Shown: positions 38,568-47,292 of the stretch, piece by piece
Position numbering within the stretch: the first letter of the stretch is position 1
How the letters are laid out: each line of letters opens with the position of its first letter
NCBI RefSeq assembly: GCF_005503445.1
Contig: NZ_SCOH01000002.1
Span: 62,001-126,000 of the forward strand
Direction of reading: 5' to 3'
DNA length: 64,000 nt
From: Chitinivorax sp. B
GTDB lineage: Bacteria; Pseudomonadota; Gammaproteobacteria; Burkholderiales; SCOH01
Program-made: the position numbers and the translations under genes
Notes under the pieces: model-generated
The model's database searches: none
Seen by the model: the letters and a program-made list of their open reading frames with translations, nothing else
What the model was told of the DNA's origin: nothing

Positions 38568-39259
38568 TGGCTGTCATTGAACATTTATTTGACTCCCCCA
38601 GCGAACTGGACCAAGCACTGGCGACACGTGTTGGCAACGTTCTGCGGGATGCTGTCGCTGTTCGCGGTCAAGCCAGCTTGGCGGTATCCGGTGGGCGTAC
38701 ACCACTCGGCTTTTTCAAAGCATTGTCGCAAGCGGCACTTCCCTGGTCGCAGATTACCATTACATTGGTTGACGAACGCTGGGTTGGCGCAGATCACAGC
38801 GACAGCAATGCAAAATTGGTGCAGGACAATCTGCTACAACACGCCGCCAGTGTGGCGCGATTCATCCCGATGAAGAACGCCGAGCCCAGCCCGGAAGCTG
38901 GGTTGAGCGCGCTGACACAAGCCTATGCAGCAGCACCATTCCCCTTTGACGCAATCATTCTTGGTATGGGGGATGATGGACACACAGCATCCCTGTTCCC
39001 GGATGCGGATGAGTTGGCGCATGGCCTGAGCAGCCAGGCTTTATTGTGTACAGTCAACCCCAAGCATGCCCCGCACCCTCGGATGTCACTCACTGCGCAC
39101 AGCATCAGCCAAGCTCGCCATCTATTCCTGCACATCAGTGGCGCCAAGAAGCGCGAGGTGTTTGATCAGGCACAGCAAGCCGGTCCAATTGAAGCATTGC
39201 CGATCCGATTCGCCATTCAGCAAAACAAGGTACCTTTACATGTCTATTGGACAGCCTGA
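38567..39259 (+). CDS. pgl: 6-phosphogluconolactonase
   Basis: 230-residue DevB/SOL-type lactonase. SLAVSGGRTPLGFFKAL binds the phosphate, VDERWVGADHSDSN and ILGMGDDGHTASLFP are the family signatures. It hydrolyses 6-phosphogluconolactone from Zwf to 6-phosphogluconate. Overlaps zwf by 1 base (TAATG) and glk by 20 bases, indicating tight translational coupling. Confidence 0.96.
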   Translation: MAVIEHLFDSPSELDQALATRVGNVLRDAVAVRGQASLAVSGGRTPLGFFKALSQAALPWSQITITLVDERWVGADHSDSNAKLVQDNLLQHAASVARFIPMKNAEPSPEAGLSALTQAYAAAPFPFDAIILGMGDDGHTASLFPDADELAHGLSSQALLCTVNPKHAPHPRMSLTAHSISQARHLFLHISGAKKREVFDQAQQAGPIEALPIRFAIQQNKVPLHVYWTA

Positions 39260-40223
39260 CAGCTTTCCTCGCCTGCTGGGCGATATTGGCGGCACCAATG
39301 CCCGCTTTGCCATTCAACTGGTTGAAAATGGCCAGTTCGAACACATTCAAACCCTGGCCTGCGCAGATTACCCTACGCCATTAGAGGCTATTGAGCACTA
39401 TCTGGCACAGACCGGCACGCAACGCCCGCGTTGGGCTGCCGTGGGTATAGCCAATCCGGTGACCGGTGACCTCGTCAAGATGACCAATCACCATTGGTCA
39501 TTCTCAATCGAGGCACTACGTAGCAAATTGCAGTTGGACAAGCTACTGGTGTTGAACGACTTCACCACATTGGCTTTGTCATTACCCGCATTGGCGAAGA
39601 CCGATCTAGTACAGATTGGTGGCGGACTGCCGGTTGAACACGCACCGATCGCGTTACTGGGTGCCGGCACCGGCCTCGGCGTATCAGGATTGGTCCCTTA
39701 CCCCGGCGGTTATGCACCGCTGGAAGGCGAAGGTGGTCACGTTACCTTACCGGCATTCAATGATCGGGAATCCGCCATCGTCAACCTGATCCGCCGTGAT
39801 TTCCCACATGTATCGGCAGAGCGCGTATTGTCTGGACTGGGGCTGCCAATACTGTACCACGCCATTGCCCAACTGCATGACCTACCCAGTGAAGACCGGA
39901 CACCTGCACAGATTACCGAACAAGGTATTGCCAACACCTGCCCCATCTGTACAGAAACACTGGCCACCTTCTGTGCCATGTTGGGCACGGTAGCAGCAGA
40001 TCTGGCGCTAACACTGGGTGCAAGAGGCGGGGTGTTCATTGGGGGGGGGATCGTACCCAAACTGGGGGCTTACTTTGAACAATCCCCTTTCCGCACACGG
40101 TTTGAACAAAAGGGTCGTTTTGAAACGTATTTGCGTGGCATCCCTACCTTTGTGATCCATGCCAAATACCCGGCGCTGACAGGTGCAGCACGCGCACTGC
40201 AATCAGCTTCTGCCAACAACTGA
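39240..40223 (+). CDS. glk: Glucokinase
   Basis: 327 residues from the ATG at 39240; the frame is open about 58 codons further into pgl, but LLGDIGGTNARFAIQ, the phosphate-1 motif that begins Glk proteins, starts 11 residues after this ATG. ALLGAGTGLGVSGL and EGEGGHVTLP are further Glk (PF02685-type) landmarks. It phosphorylates glucose released from maltodextrins. Third gene of the zwf operon. Confidence 0.96.
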   Translation: MSIGQPDSFPRLLGDIGGTNARFAIQLVENGQFEHIQTLACADYPTPLEAIEHYLAQTGTQRPRWAAVGIANPVTGDLVKMTNHHWSFSIEALRSKLQLDKLLVLNDFTTLALSLPALAKTDLVQIGGGLPVEHAPIALLGAGTGLGVSGLVPYPGGYAPLEGEGGHVTLPAFNDRESAIVNLIRRDFPHVSAERVLSGLGLPILYHAIAQLHDLPSEDRTPAQITEQGIANTCPICTETLATFCAMLGTVAADLALTLGARGGVFIGGGIVPKLGAYFEQSPFRTRFEQKGRFETYLRGIPTFVIHAKYPALTGAARALQSASANN

Positions 40224-40232
40224 TGATCCATT

Positions 40233-40276
40233 GGCGGCCAGCCCAGCTGGCCTGCTGACTACCTGCCCTTGGCAGG
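40233..40276 (+). repeat. Two tandem short hairpins between glk and hexR
   Basis: GGCCAGC-CCA-GCTGGCC (7-bp stem) is followed within about 12 bases by CCTGCC-CTT-GGCAGG (6-bp stem). Neither is followed by a T-run, so they are more likely RNA-processing or attenuation structures than full terminators. Confidence 0.4.
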
Positions 40277-40337
40277 GGTGTACCCACAACCATAACGGCT
40301 GATCGACAGCCGACTCAAGCGAAAGAAGGGCTGATAC

Positions 40338-41180
40338 ATGCTGAACAAAATTCAGGAAGTGCTGGACAGTCTCTCCAAATCGGAACGAAAAGTCGCCGAA
40401 CTGGTACTGGCCCAGCCCAACATGGTCGCCAGCGCCCCAATTGCCACGATTGCCGATCAGGCAGGTGTCAGCCAGCCCACCGTGATCCGTTTCTGCCGGA
40501 GTCTGGACTGCAATGGCCTGCAGGACTTCAAGCTTCGATTGACGAAAAGCCTGGTATCTGGCGTGCCTTATGTGCATCAGTCAGTCATGTCAGGTGATAG
40601 TCCACACGACCTGATCGCCAAGGTTTTTGACAATTGCGTCTCAAGCCTGCTCCGCACACGCAATGAGATGAATCCAGATTCGCTGCAACAGGCAGTAGGC
40701 ATTCTGGCCAGTGCCAACAAGATTGAGTTCTACGGTTTAGGTAACTCTGGCATTATTGCCGCCGATGCCCAGCACAAGTTCTTCAGGTTGGGTGTCCCCA
40801 CCGTGTCCTATTCCGATCCACACATCCACGGTATGGCAGCGACCATGTTGCAGCCGGGTGATGCTGTGGTAGCCATTTCCAATACCGGTCGTACTGCGGA
40901 CTTGATCCGAAGTGTGCAGATTGCCCGAGAAGTAGGTGCCAAAGTGGTTGGCATTACCCGTAGCAACTCACCCTTGGCCCAGTACTGCCATGTTGCATTG
41001 TATGCCGATACCCCTGAAGACCCGGATATCTATACACCGATGGTGGCGCGAATCGTTCATCTGGCGATCATTGATGCACTGGCGGTAGGCGTATCGCTAC
41101 GCCGTGGGCCCGAGCTGATCAGGCAGCTGGAGCAGGTCAAACGCATCCTGAAGGAAAAGCGCGTACGCGGCTTTGAGTAA
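40338..41180 (+). CDS. hexR: HexR, RpiR-family transcriptional regulator
   Basis: 280 residues: N-terminal helix-turn-helix (about 1-75, SQPTVIRFCRSLDCNGLQDFK) and C-terminal SIS sugar-phosphate domain (about 120-260, FYGLGNSGIIAADAQHKFFRLG, AISNTGRTADLI). HexR proteins bind KDPG and repress the hex genes; its position inside the zwf operon and the palindromes between edd and zwf fit this. The SIS domain should sense KDPG produced by Edd. Starts 115 bases after glk. Confidence 0.95.
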   Translation: MLNKIQEVLDSLSKSERKVAELVLAQPNMVASAPIATIADQAGVSQPTVIRFCRSLDCNGLQDFKLRLTKSLVSGVPYVHQSVMSGDSPHDLIAKVFDNCVSSLLRTRNEMNPDSLQQAVGILASANKIEFYGLGNSGIIAADAQHKFFRLGVPTVSYSDPHIHGMAATMLQPGDAVVAISNTGRTADLIRSVQIAREVGAKVVGITRSNSPLAQYCHVALYADTPEDPDIYTPMVARIVHLAIIDALAVGVSLRRGPELIRQLEQVKRILKEKRVRGFE

Positions 41181-41316
41181 ATCAGGTGCCACAAGCGCCT
41201 GGGCATGACTGGAAACCGGGGTACACCGGTTCCATCAACACAACCTGACAGCAGGGTGACAAAACGCTGCCGCTAGCAAGCAGACCTTGGTCAGCGCTTG
41301 CCTTGCGGGATTCGAA

Positions 41317-41331
41317 TGTAATTATAATTTC
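41317..41331 (+). promoter_or_regulatory. Weak HexR-like half-palindrome upstream of pgi
   Basis: TGTAATTATAATTTC lies 67-81 bases before the pgi start. The left half TGTAATTA is an excellent match, the right half is poor. Might be an operator or simply an AT-rich promoter region. Confidence 0.3.
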
Positions 41332-41397
41332 TGCCTGTATCGGTGCCATTTGGCTTGGCATGCCGATTTCCGGGCTGAAATCTGCACGGGAATCACG

Positions 41398-43044
41398 ATG
41401 TCCAGCCTTACCCAATCTCCAGCTTGGCTTGCGCTGCAGGCCCATTTCGAGCAAACCCGGCATTTGCATCTACGCGAGTTGTTTCAACACGACCCTGGGC
41501 GGGCGGAACGGATGTCAATCGAGGTATGCGACATGCTGCTCGATTACTCCAAAAACCGTGTCACCGATCAAACCCAGCGCCTACTGATTGATCTCGCCAA
41601 GCAGGAAAACCTACCCCAGAAGATCGCCGCCATGTTTTCTGGCGAAAAGATCAACGTCACAGAGAACCGTGCTGTGTTGCATACCGCCCTACGTAACCGC
41701 GCGAATACGCCAGTTTACGTGGATGGTGACGATGTAATGCCCAAGGTCAATACAGTGCTGACCCGGATTGGTAGCTTCTGCGACCGGGTTCGTCATGGCG
41801 AATGGTTGGGTTACACGGGCCAGCCGATTACCGATATTGTCAACATTGGTATCGGGGGGTCTGACCTTGGTCCATTGATGGTATGCGAAGCGCTGAAAAC
41901 CTATGGTCACCCGCGCCTCAACATGCATTTCGTGTCAAATGTGGATGGTGCACAGATCGCCGATGTCCTTCGCAAGTGCCATACGGCCACGACCTTGTTC
42001 GTGATTGAGTCAAAGACATTTACCACTTCCGAAACACTCACCAATGCGCATACCGCGCGTAACTGGTTCTTACGATCCTCTCGTGACGAGAAGGCGATTG
42101 CCAAACATTTCGTGGCAGTATCGACCAATGCCAAGGCCGTCTCCGAATTCGGGATCGATACCAACAACATGTTCGAATTCTGGAACTGGGTCGGTGGCCG
42201 TTATTCACTGTGGTCGGCTATTGGCTTGCCGATCGCACTGTTGCTGGGTAAAGAACACTTCCAGGCATTGCTGACCGGTGCACACATGATGGATCAGCAC
42301 TTCCGCAATGCACCGCTGGAAAAGAACATGCCGGTCATTCTGGCACTGCTGGGTATCTGGTATGGCAACTTCCACGGCGCAGCCAGCCAGGTGATTGCAC
42401 CCTATAACCAGAGCCTTCATCGCTTGCCTGCATACATGCAACAGTTGGATATGGAGTCGAACGGAAAATCAGTCCGGATGGATGGTAAACGGGTGGATTA
42501 CCAGACCAGCGGTGTGATCTGGGGTGAAACAGGCATCAACGGCCAACATGCCTACTTTCAGATGCTGCACCAAGGTTCGCAACTGATCCCGATCGATTTC
42601 ATTGCATCCATCGAGAACCCCAGCACGTTACCCGATCACCATCAGATATTACTGGCCAATTTCTTTGCCCAAGCAGAAGCTTTCATGCGTGGCAAGACTG
42701 AAGCAGAAGTGCGCACCGAATTATTGGCGCAAGGTATCGATGGCGAAAACGCAGAACGACTGTTGCCGCACAAGATTTTTGAAGGTAATCGTCCTTCCAA
42801 CACACTGTTGCTACATCGGCTCGATCCTAAAACCCTGGGTGCATTGATTGCCTTGTATGAACACAAGATTTTTACTCAAGGGGTAATTTGGGGTATCAAC
42901 AGCTTTGACCAGTGGGGCGTGGAGCTTGGCAAGCAATTGGCCACCACCATCCATGGGGAACTGATGAATCCGTTGCCTGCCCAACATCATGACAGCTCAA
43001 CCAACCGGCTGATCAACTACTTCAAGCAGCGTGCGAAATCCTGA
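41398..43044 (+). CDS. pgi: Glucose-6-phosphate isomerase
   Basis: 548 residues from the ATG at 41398; the open frame extends 37 codons upstream but family proteins start near SSLTQSPAW and the length then equals E. coli Pgi (549). [31 protein letters not shown] and the C-terminal [14 protein letters not shown] are intact. It interconverts glucose 6-phosphate and fructose 6-phosphate, allowing recycling of triose phosphates through the Entner-Doudoroff loop. Follows hexR by 217 bases, so it may have its own promoter. Confidence 0.96.
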   Translation: MSSLTQSPAWLALQAHFEQTRHLHLRELFQHDPGRAERMSIEVCDMLLDYSKNRVTDQTQRLLIDLAKQENLPQKIAAMFSGEKINVTENRAVLHTALRNRANTPVYVDGDDVMPKVNTVLTRIGSFCDRVRHGEWLGYTGQPITDIVNIGIGGSDLGPLMVCEALKTYGHPRLNMHFVSNVDGAQIADVLRKCHTATTLFVIESKTFTTSETLTNAHTARNWFLRSSRDEKAIAKHFVAVSTNAKAVSEFGIDTNNMFEFWNWVGGRYSLWSAIGLPIALLLGKEHFQALLTGAHMMDQHFRNAPLEKNMPVILALLGIWYGNFHGAASQVIAPYNQSLHRLPAYMQQLDMESNGKSVRMDGKRVDYQTSGVIWGETGINGQHAYFQMLHQGSQLIPIDFIASIENPSTLPDHHQILLANFFAQAEAFMRGKTEAEVRTELLAQGIDGENAERLLPHKIFEGNRPSNTLLLHRLDPKTLGALIALYEHKIFTQGVIWGINSFDQWGVELGKQLATTIHGELMNPLPAQHHDSSTNRLINYFKQRAKS

Positions 43045-43103
43045 CCCTGTCGTATCCAAAAGCCTTGTTCATACAATACCGTAGGAAACGACGGGCATTT
43101 CAC

Positions 43104-43139
43104 GGCGAATGAGGGTGCGGACTCCTCATTCGCCTTTTT
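43104..43139 (+). terminator. Intrinsic terminator after pgi
   Basis: GGCGAATGAGG (43104-43114) and CCTCATTCGCC (43124-43134) form a perfect 11-bp stem with a 9-base loop followed by TTTTT (43135-43139). It ends the plus-strand hex/pgi transcript and overlaps the 3' end of the converging GIY-YIG gene. Confidence 0.93.
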
Positions 43140-43410
43140 GTGAACCTATCATCAGTAGCACCAGTTTCTGTGCCCTGGGCAGACGCTTGATGGCGATCTC
43201 TCGTTTCAATGCTTGGCTTTTCCCTTCGACCAGCTCCACGTATGCCAGATTCACAGGTAAGTGGCTGCGCGTATAACGAGCGCCGGTGCCTTGAACATGT
43301 TCGTTAATTCGCTTCGCCAAGTTATTGGTCACCCCGGTATACAATGAATCATCGCCACAACGCAGTATATACACCACCCATTGCCCAGGTGGAAAAGCGT
43401 CCATATCCAT
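43126..43410 (-). CDS. GIY-YIG nuclease superfamily protein, YhbQ-like
   Basis: 94 residues from the ATG at 43410 (one TTG codon upstream is in frame). VVYILRCGDDSLYTGVTNNLAKRINEH is the GIY-YIG core with Tyr, Arg and the later Glu (LVEGKSQALKRE). This short UPF0213-like class has been linked to DNA structure-specific cleavage, but its role is poorly known. Last gene of the prpF operon, 9 bases after the flavodoxin-like gene. The 3' end runs into the pgi terminator. Confidence 0.9.
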   Translation of the reverse strand: MDMDAFPPGQWVVYILRCGDDSLYTGVTNNLAKRINEHVQGTGARYTRSHLPVNLAYVELVEGKSQALKREIAIKRLPRAQKLVLLMIGSQKGE

Positions 43411-43419
43411 CAAATCCGC

Positions 43420-43878
43420 CTAAAACAAACCACAACTCAACCCGGCTGCAAGCGTTGCACCCAGCTCTTCACAGGCTCGCAAGGCATCCGCTGTCAGTTC
43501 ACCTTTGCAGATGATCGGCTCTGCAACCCGTTGTAGCGGATACCCCCTCGCAATTCGTTCAATCGCAGCCAATGCGCCCGTACCGTCATTTCCTGCACTG
43601 ATGAACACCGCAAATGGCAGCCCCTCCACCAAACCTTGTGCCGGGTAATAGGTGCGATCAAGAAAATCCTTCAACGCACCAGACATATACCCAAAATTCT
43701 CAGGTGTCCCCATCAAGATAGCATCACACCACAACAGGTCATCCAATCCAGCCTGCAAAGCGGGCAGCACACGCCATTCAACCTCATCGGCAAAAGCCAT
43801 TGCACCACGCCGTGCACTTTCCGCCATCATGAAAGTTCGCCCACTCTGACTGGCGTACACAATCAGTAAATGTTTCAT
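43420..43878 (-). CDS. Flavodoxin-like NAD(P)H oxidoreductase family protein
   Basis: 152 residues from the ATG at 43878, which overlaps the upstream DUF1853 stop by 4 bases (ATGA); the open frame upstream of it is inside that gene. LLIVYASQSGRTFMMAESA is the FMN phosphate loop, GTPENFGYMSGALKDFLDRTYY the isoalloxazine loop. A cytoplasmic FMN-binding redox protein is likely; partner unknown. Confidence 0.88.
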   Translation of the reverse strand: MKHLLIVYASQSGRTFMMAESARRGAMAFADEVEWRVLPALQAGLDDLLWCDAILMGTPENFGYMSGALKDFLDRTYYPAQGLVEGLPFAVFISAGNDGTGALAAIERIARGYPLQRVAEPIICKGELTADALRACEELGATLAAGLSCGLF

Positions 43879-44804
43879 GATATGGGTTTGGAAGAATCTG
43901 CAGCAAAAGCTGGCCAACTGGATGGCACAATAAAGCCGCGACTACGTTCCTGCCAGTCGCGATATGACATTTGTACTAGTTCGGCAATCAGCATTGGCCG
44001 TGGATGGGTACTGAAACGCTGGGCTAATATGGCATGTAAGGTCTGCGTGTCATATGTTGTCACTTGGTGTTGCGTAACCGTTGCGACCCAATTCACTTTG
44101 GGCAGAATTGCATATTGGCAAGTGGGATTGAGCCAGTCGGGGCGCTCTGAGGGCCGCCAATACACCCACCAACCATTGGGATGCAACCATTGACCCGCTT
44201 GCCAGTCGTGCCAAGCATAGAATAACCAGCCTTTCAGCCAAGCCAATGCCTGCCCCGGCCGTACCGGCATCATTGCCAACGCCTCAGGCTGAGCCGACAT
44301 TGGCAATTGATGTGTTTGCAACCGCTGTAACTTCAAATCCAGACGATCGGCAGGATTGGGTCCCACCAGGGATGTCGGGCCATTACCCGTTTGCAGGAAC
44401 AACTTGAAAGCGCACTCAACGTGGCTCAAACCGAATTCAGGTAATTGGGCCAGAAAATCCAGCTCGCCGATGGTGATCTGACCACGCTTGATCAGCAGAT
44501 GTTGGGCAATCAGACCAAATCCAGGCGCATGCTCAAACAAGTAAGCCAGCAGCGCTTCCACATAGTAGCCCAGCCGACCTACCACAAACGGGGCGACATG
44601 AGCATGCAAAGTCTGTGGTGAAGCATCTTGTACCTGCAACCACGTCGCCAGCACTTCACCACATCGGGCATACCATGCATCAGTCAAACAGGCATCACAT
44701 GAGTTGACCGGCACTGCAGAAGCCAGACCTGGCGCGGTAGCCAACCATGCCAGATTGCGCACATGCAGGTCGCCCAGCGTGGTCGGCAATCCAGTCGTAT
44801 GCAT
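43875..44804 (-). CDS. DUF1853 family protein
   Basis: 309 residues. Matches the DUF1853 pattern: an N-terminal LHVRNLAWLATAP, a central GELDFLAQL...SHVECAFKLFL and GPNPADRLDLKLQRL. The acidic/Lys motifs resemble a degenerate PD-(D/E)XK nuclease core, but that is my inference; function is unknown. It starts 2 bases after the VOC gene and overlaps the flavodoxin-like gene by 4 bases, so all belong to one transcript. Confidence 0.82.
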   Translation of the reverse strand: MHTTGLPTTLGDLHVRNLAWLATAPGLASAVPVNSCDACLTDAWYARCGEVLATWLQVQDASPQTLHAHVAPFVVGRLGYYVEALLAYLFEHAPGFGLIAQHLLIKRGQITIGELDFLAQLPEFGLSHVECAFKLFLQTGNGPTSLVGPNPADRLDLKLQRLQTHQLPMSAQPEALAMMPVRPGQALAWLKGWLFYAWHDWQAGQWLHPNGWWVYWRPSERPDWLNPTCQYAILPKVNWVATVTQHQVTTYDTQTLHAILAQRFSTHPRPMLIAELVQMSYRDWQERSRGFIVPSSWPAFAADSSKPIS

Positions 44805-44806
44805 GC

Positions 44807-45196
44807 TTAGTCCTCGTACAACTCCAATGGCAATCCGTCGGGGTCCTGAAAGAAAGCAAAACGCCGCTTGGTCAGCTCATCCACCCGTACTGGTTCAACC
44901 TCCACGCTATATGCCCTGAGGTGGGCCAACGCTGCATCCAGATTCGCTACCCGCAATGCCAAATGTCGGAGGCCACAGGCTTCTGGCCGGGTTGGTCGGG
45001 CCGGTGGCGAAGGAAAGGAGAATAGTTCAAGCTGGACGCCATCCGGCAGTGCCAGATCCAGCTTCCATGACTCGCGTTCTGCACGCCAGGTTTCAGCGAT
45101 CACCCGCAGCCCCAACACAACGGTATAGAAGTAACGCGAACGCGAATAATCACTACAAATCAACGCAACGTGATGTAACCCACCTAACCCAATCAT
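44807..45196 (-). CDS. VOC (glyoxalase-type) family protein, YaeR-like
   Basis: 129 residues with two beta-alpha-beta-beta-beta modules: LGGLHHVALICSDYSRSRYFY, then GLRHLALRVANLDAAL, ending FFQDPDGLPLELYED. The metal ligands expected for the glyoxalase I/dioxygenase clan (His8-9, His about 77, Glu near 127) are present. Close in style to E. coli YaeR; substrate unknown. ATG overlaps the prpF stop by 4 bases. Confidence 0.88.
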   Translation of the reverse strand: MIGLGGLHHVALICSDYSRSRYFYTVVLGLRVIAETWRAERESWKLDLALPDGVQLELFSFPSPPARPTRPEACGLRHLALRVANLDAALAHLRAYSVEVEPVRVDELTKRRFAFFQDPDGLPLELYED

Positions 45197-46716
45197 GCCT
45201 CTTCACCAGCTTTAACCTTGGGTTTACGACGGCGACGGCGACGTGATTTGGCAGGCTTTCCTTCACCATCGACGAATTCAGCTGCTGTGGCATTACCTTG
45301 GGTCTGGCCGACGACGGAAGACGATGTAGCGACGGGTGTGGTAATTACTTCGCTAGTGACGACCACCGAACCGGCTCCCAAGGTTGGGGGAGTTGTATGT
45401 ACCGAAGGCTCTGGCATCACTTTGGCGGCTTTCTTGGTCTTACCCTTAGTACGCGTCTTATCCTTGATTTTATCTTTTGCTTTACCCAATTTGTCGGGCT
45501 TCGAATCCACCCAGACATTTGGCTCACTGGACGCAGGTGCCTGAGGTGGCGCTGGCGCCAATTCCGGGGGCATCGGAATCAGGACACTACCCTCCATCAA
45601 ACGGCGGGCACTACGATGCATCACCACTTTACTGACAGTCCATTCCGTCCCCTTACCTTGCACATCTGCAGCCATTTCAGTCACGCCTGACGGCTGCCCG
45701 AAACGCAAAGTCCGGCTGGCATCCAACGCCTTGCCAATGGTCTGTGATACGACAGTGCCCGGGATATATGCCGCAACAGTCAATGCAATAGCGCCGGTAC
45801 CGGTATAAGCATGATGCAATTTACCCATCGAGACAATGCGTGCCGACAAGTCATAGTCTGCCTTGCTGACCGCCTTGCCACTGGATGAAACAAAGTCGGC
45901 AGGTTTGGCCAGAAAACTGATCTTGGGTGTTGCTGGGCGGTTAGTCGTCGCGTCTTCCACTGTTGCAGCCAACCCCATCGCGACTGCAGCATGGGCTCGA
46001 ATGGTCTCCAGCTTGCTGAGCAACGCCACCTGATGATTCACCTCTACCTGATTTTCCAAACCAGTCAAACCAAGATCTTTAGCTTTGACAAATACTGTCG
46101 GGTTACCAGCATCAATCAACGTCACCTTGATCTTGCCAATCCCTGCCAGCTCCAACGTATCGGTTTTATTGCCTGTCGGGAACAATTTACCGACACTCCC
46201 ACCAGCCGGATCAAGAAACTCCAACTTGATATCGGCACCCGGAAAGGCCACACCATCAAACTGAAAATCCTGCTCGACAACCGGCTGACCATACTTGACC
46301 GGTACATAAGCCACAATCAGCTTATTGATGTTGGCCTGCCAGATGCGGATGGTGGTGATGCCTTCTTCTGCCGTGACCAATTTTTCTTCAATTGCGAATG
46401 GCCCGACAGCAGCGGTCAAATTGCCACAATTACCAGAAAAATCGATCAAACCATCTTCAATGGAAACATGCCCAAACAGGTAATCCACATCAGCATCATC
46501 ACGACTGGAAACGCTCACCAACACCACTTTACTGGTACTGGAAGTACCACCACCGACACCATCGATCTGCTTGCCATATGGGTCCGGACTACCAATGGCG
46601 CGCAACAGAATGCGGTTGGCCATGGCCGGATCAGCCGGTAACGTGTCAGCACGGAAGAACAGTCCTTTGCTGGTACCACCTCGCATCAGGGCTGCTGGAA
46701 TTTTGAGTTGATTCAT
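45193..46716 (-). CDS. prpF: PrpF-family isomerase with long basic C-terminal tail
   Basis: 507 residues, versus about 390-400 for PrpF. The first 395 or so are canonical: ALMRGGTSKGLFF, GVGGGTSSTSKV, FSGNCGNLTAAVGPFAI, IDAGNPTVFV, ending HRSARRLMEGSVLIP. PrpF isomerises 2-methylaconitate in the methylcitrate cycle, but no prpB, prpC or acnD is nearby. After residue 395 a Pro/Ala, Lys-rich (KDKIKDKTRTKGKTKK) then Ser/Thr/Val-rich tail ends in a run of six Arg (SRRRRRRKPKV). It is genuinely translated, since its stop overlaps the next start by 4 bases. The tail looks disordered and nucleic-acid binding in character. First gene of a five-gene operon. Confidence 0.88.
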   Translation of the reverse strand: MNQLKIPAALMRGGTSKGLFFRADTLPADPAMANRILLRAIGSPDPYGKQIDGVGGGTSSTSKVVLVSVSSRDDADVDYLFGHVSIEDGLIDFSGNCGNLTAAVGPFAIEEKLVTAEEGITTIRIWQANINKLIVAYVPVKYGQPVVEQDFQFDGVAFPGADIKLEFLDPAGGSVGKLFPTGNKTDTLELAGIGKIKVTLIDAGNPTVFVKAKDLGLTGLENQVEVNHQVALLSKLETIRAHAAVAMGLAATVEDATTNRPATPKISFLAKPADFVSSSGKAVSKADYDLSARIVSMGKLHHAYTGTGAIALTVAAYIPGTVVSQTIGKALDASRTLRFGQPSGVTEMAADVQGKGTEWTVSKVVMHRSARRLMEGSVLIPMPPELAPAPPQAPASSEPNVWVDSKPDKLGKAKDKIKDKTRTKGKTKKAAKVMPEPSVHTTPPTLGAGSVVVTSEVITTPVATSSSVVGQTQGNATAAEFVDGEGKPAKSRRRRRRKPKVKAGEEA

Positions 46717-46862
46717 CGATCACTTAACAGGCATGGCTTACGCCAATACCGAGAATTCATCACATGTTAGCCACTCGACGCCGAGGCGGAACAGGCTAAC
46801 GCACAGAATATTTTTCCAAGGTAGGGTACAGGCTCCCAATACCCTTCCAGCTCATACCCCGG

Positions 46863-47216
46863 TCAATTTGATTTATCGTCACCCAACAACATCAAGCTGG
46901 CGAGCCAGGACAGCACACCATACAACAAGGCGCCCCAGAATGCAGCACCAAAGCCAGATACATGGAAACCTTTGACTACATAGGATACCAACCAGAACAA
47001 CAATGCATTCAGCACTAAGCTGAACAGCCCCAGTGTCAATACAGTGATCGGTAAGGTCAGCAATTTGAGAATCGGGCGGACAAAGGTATTGATCAGGCCC
47101 AGTGCCAATGCCACGATCAGAGCCCGCACCAATCCATCAATATAGATGCCGGGCACCAATTGCGTCACCAGCAACAGGCACACCGCATTGATTAGCCAGA
47201 CAGCGAACAGTTTCAA
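46863..47216 (-). CDS. YvlD/phage-holin-family small membrane protein
   Basis: 117 residues from a TTG start at 47216 with GGAAGG 8 bases upstream; extending the frame to 47372 would run into miaB and add unrelated sequence. Four hydrophobic helices with LVTQLVPGIYIDG, NTFVRPILKLLTLPITVLTLG and LFSLVLNALLFWL match the YvlD (DUF360) family of inner-membrane proteins. Its job is unclear; some members affect envelope stress. It lies 76 bases downstream of miaB. Confidence 0.85.
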   Translation of the reverse strand: MKLFAVWLINAVCLLLVTQLVPGIYIDGLVRALIVALALGLINTFVRPILKLLTLPITVLTLGLFSLVLNALLFWLVSYVVKGFHVSGFGAAFWGALLYGVLSWLASLMLLGDDKSN

Positions 47217-47292
47217 GATAGCAGGCCTTCCGTGAGTTGAGCCCGCCAGGGGGAAAACGAATTGGCAGGCTGGGCACCATGCCCAGCCGCTA

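Noticed and set aside
39066-39239. 58-codon upstream extension of glk
   Set aside because: Lies within pgl in another frame; the Glk phosphate motif begins shortly after the ATG at 39240.
40233-40276. Strong terminator between glk and hexR
   Set aside because: Both stems lack a T-run, and hexR has no clear promoter of its own, so full termination is unlikely.
41287-41397. 37-codon upstream extension of pgi
   Set aside because: Sequence is unrelated to Pgi N termini and spans the probable promoter.
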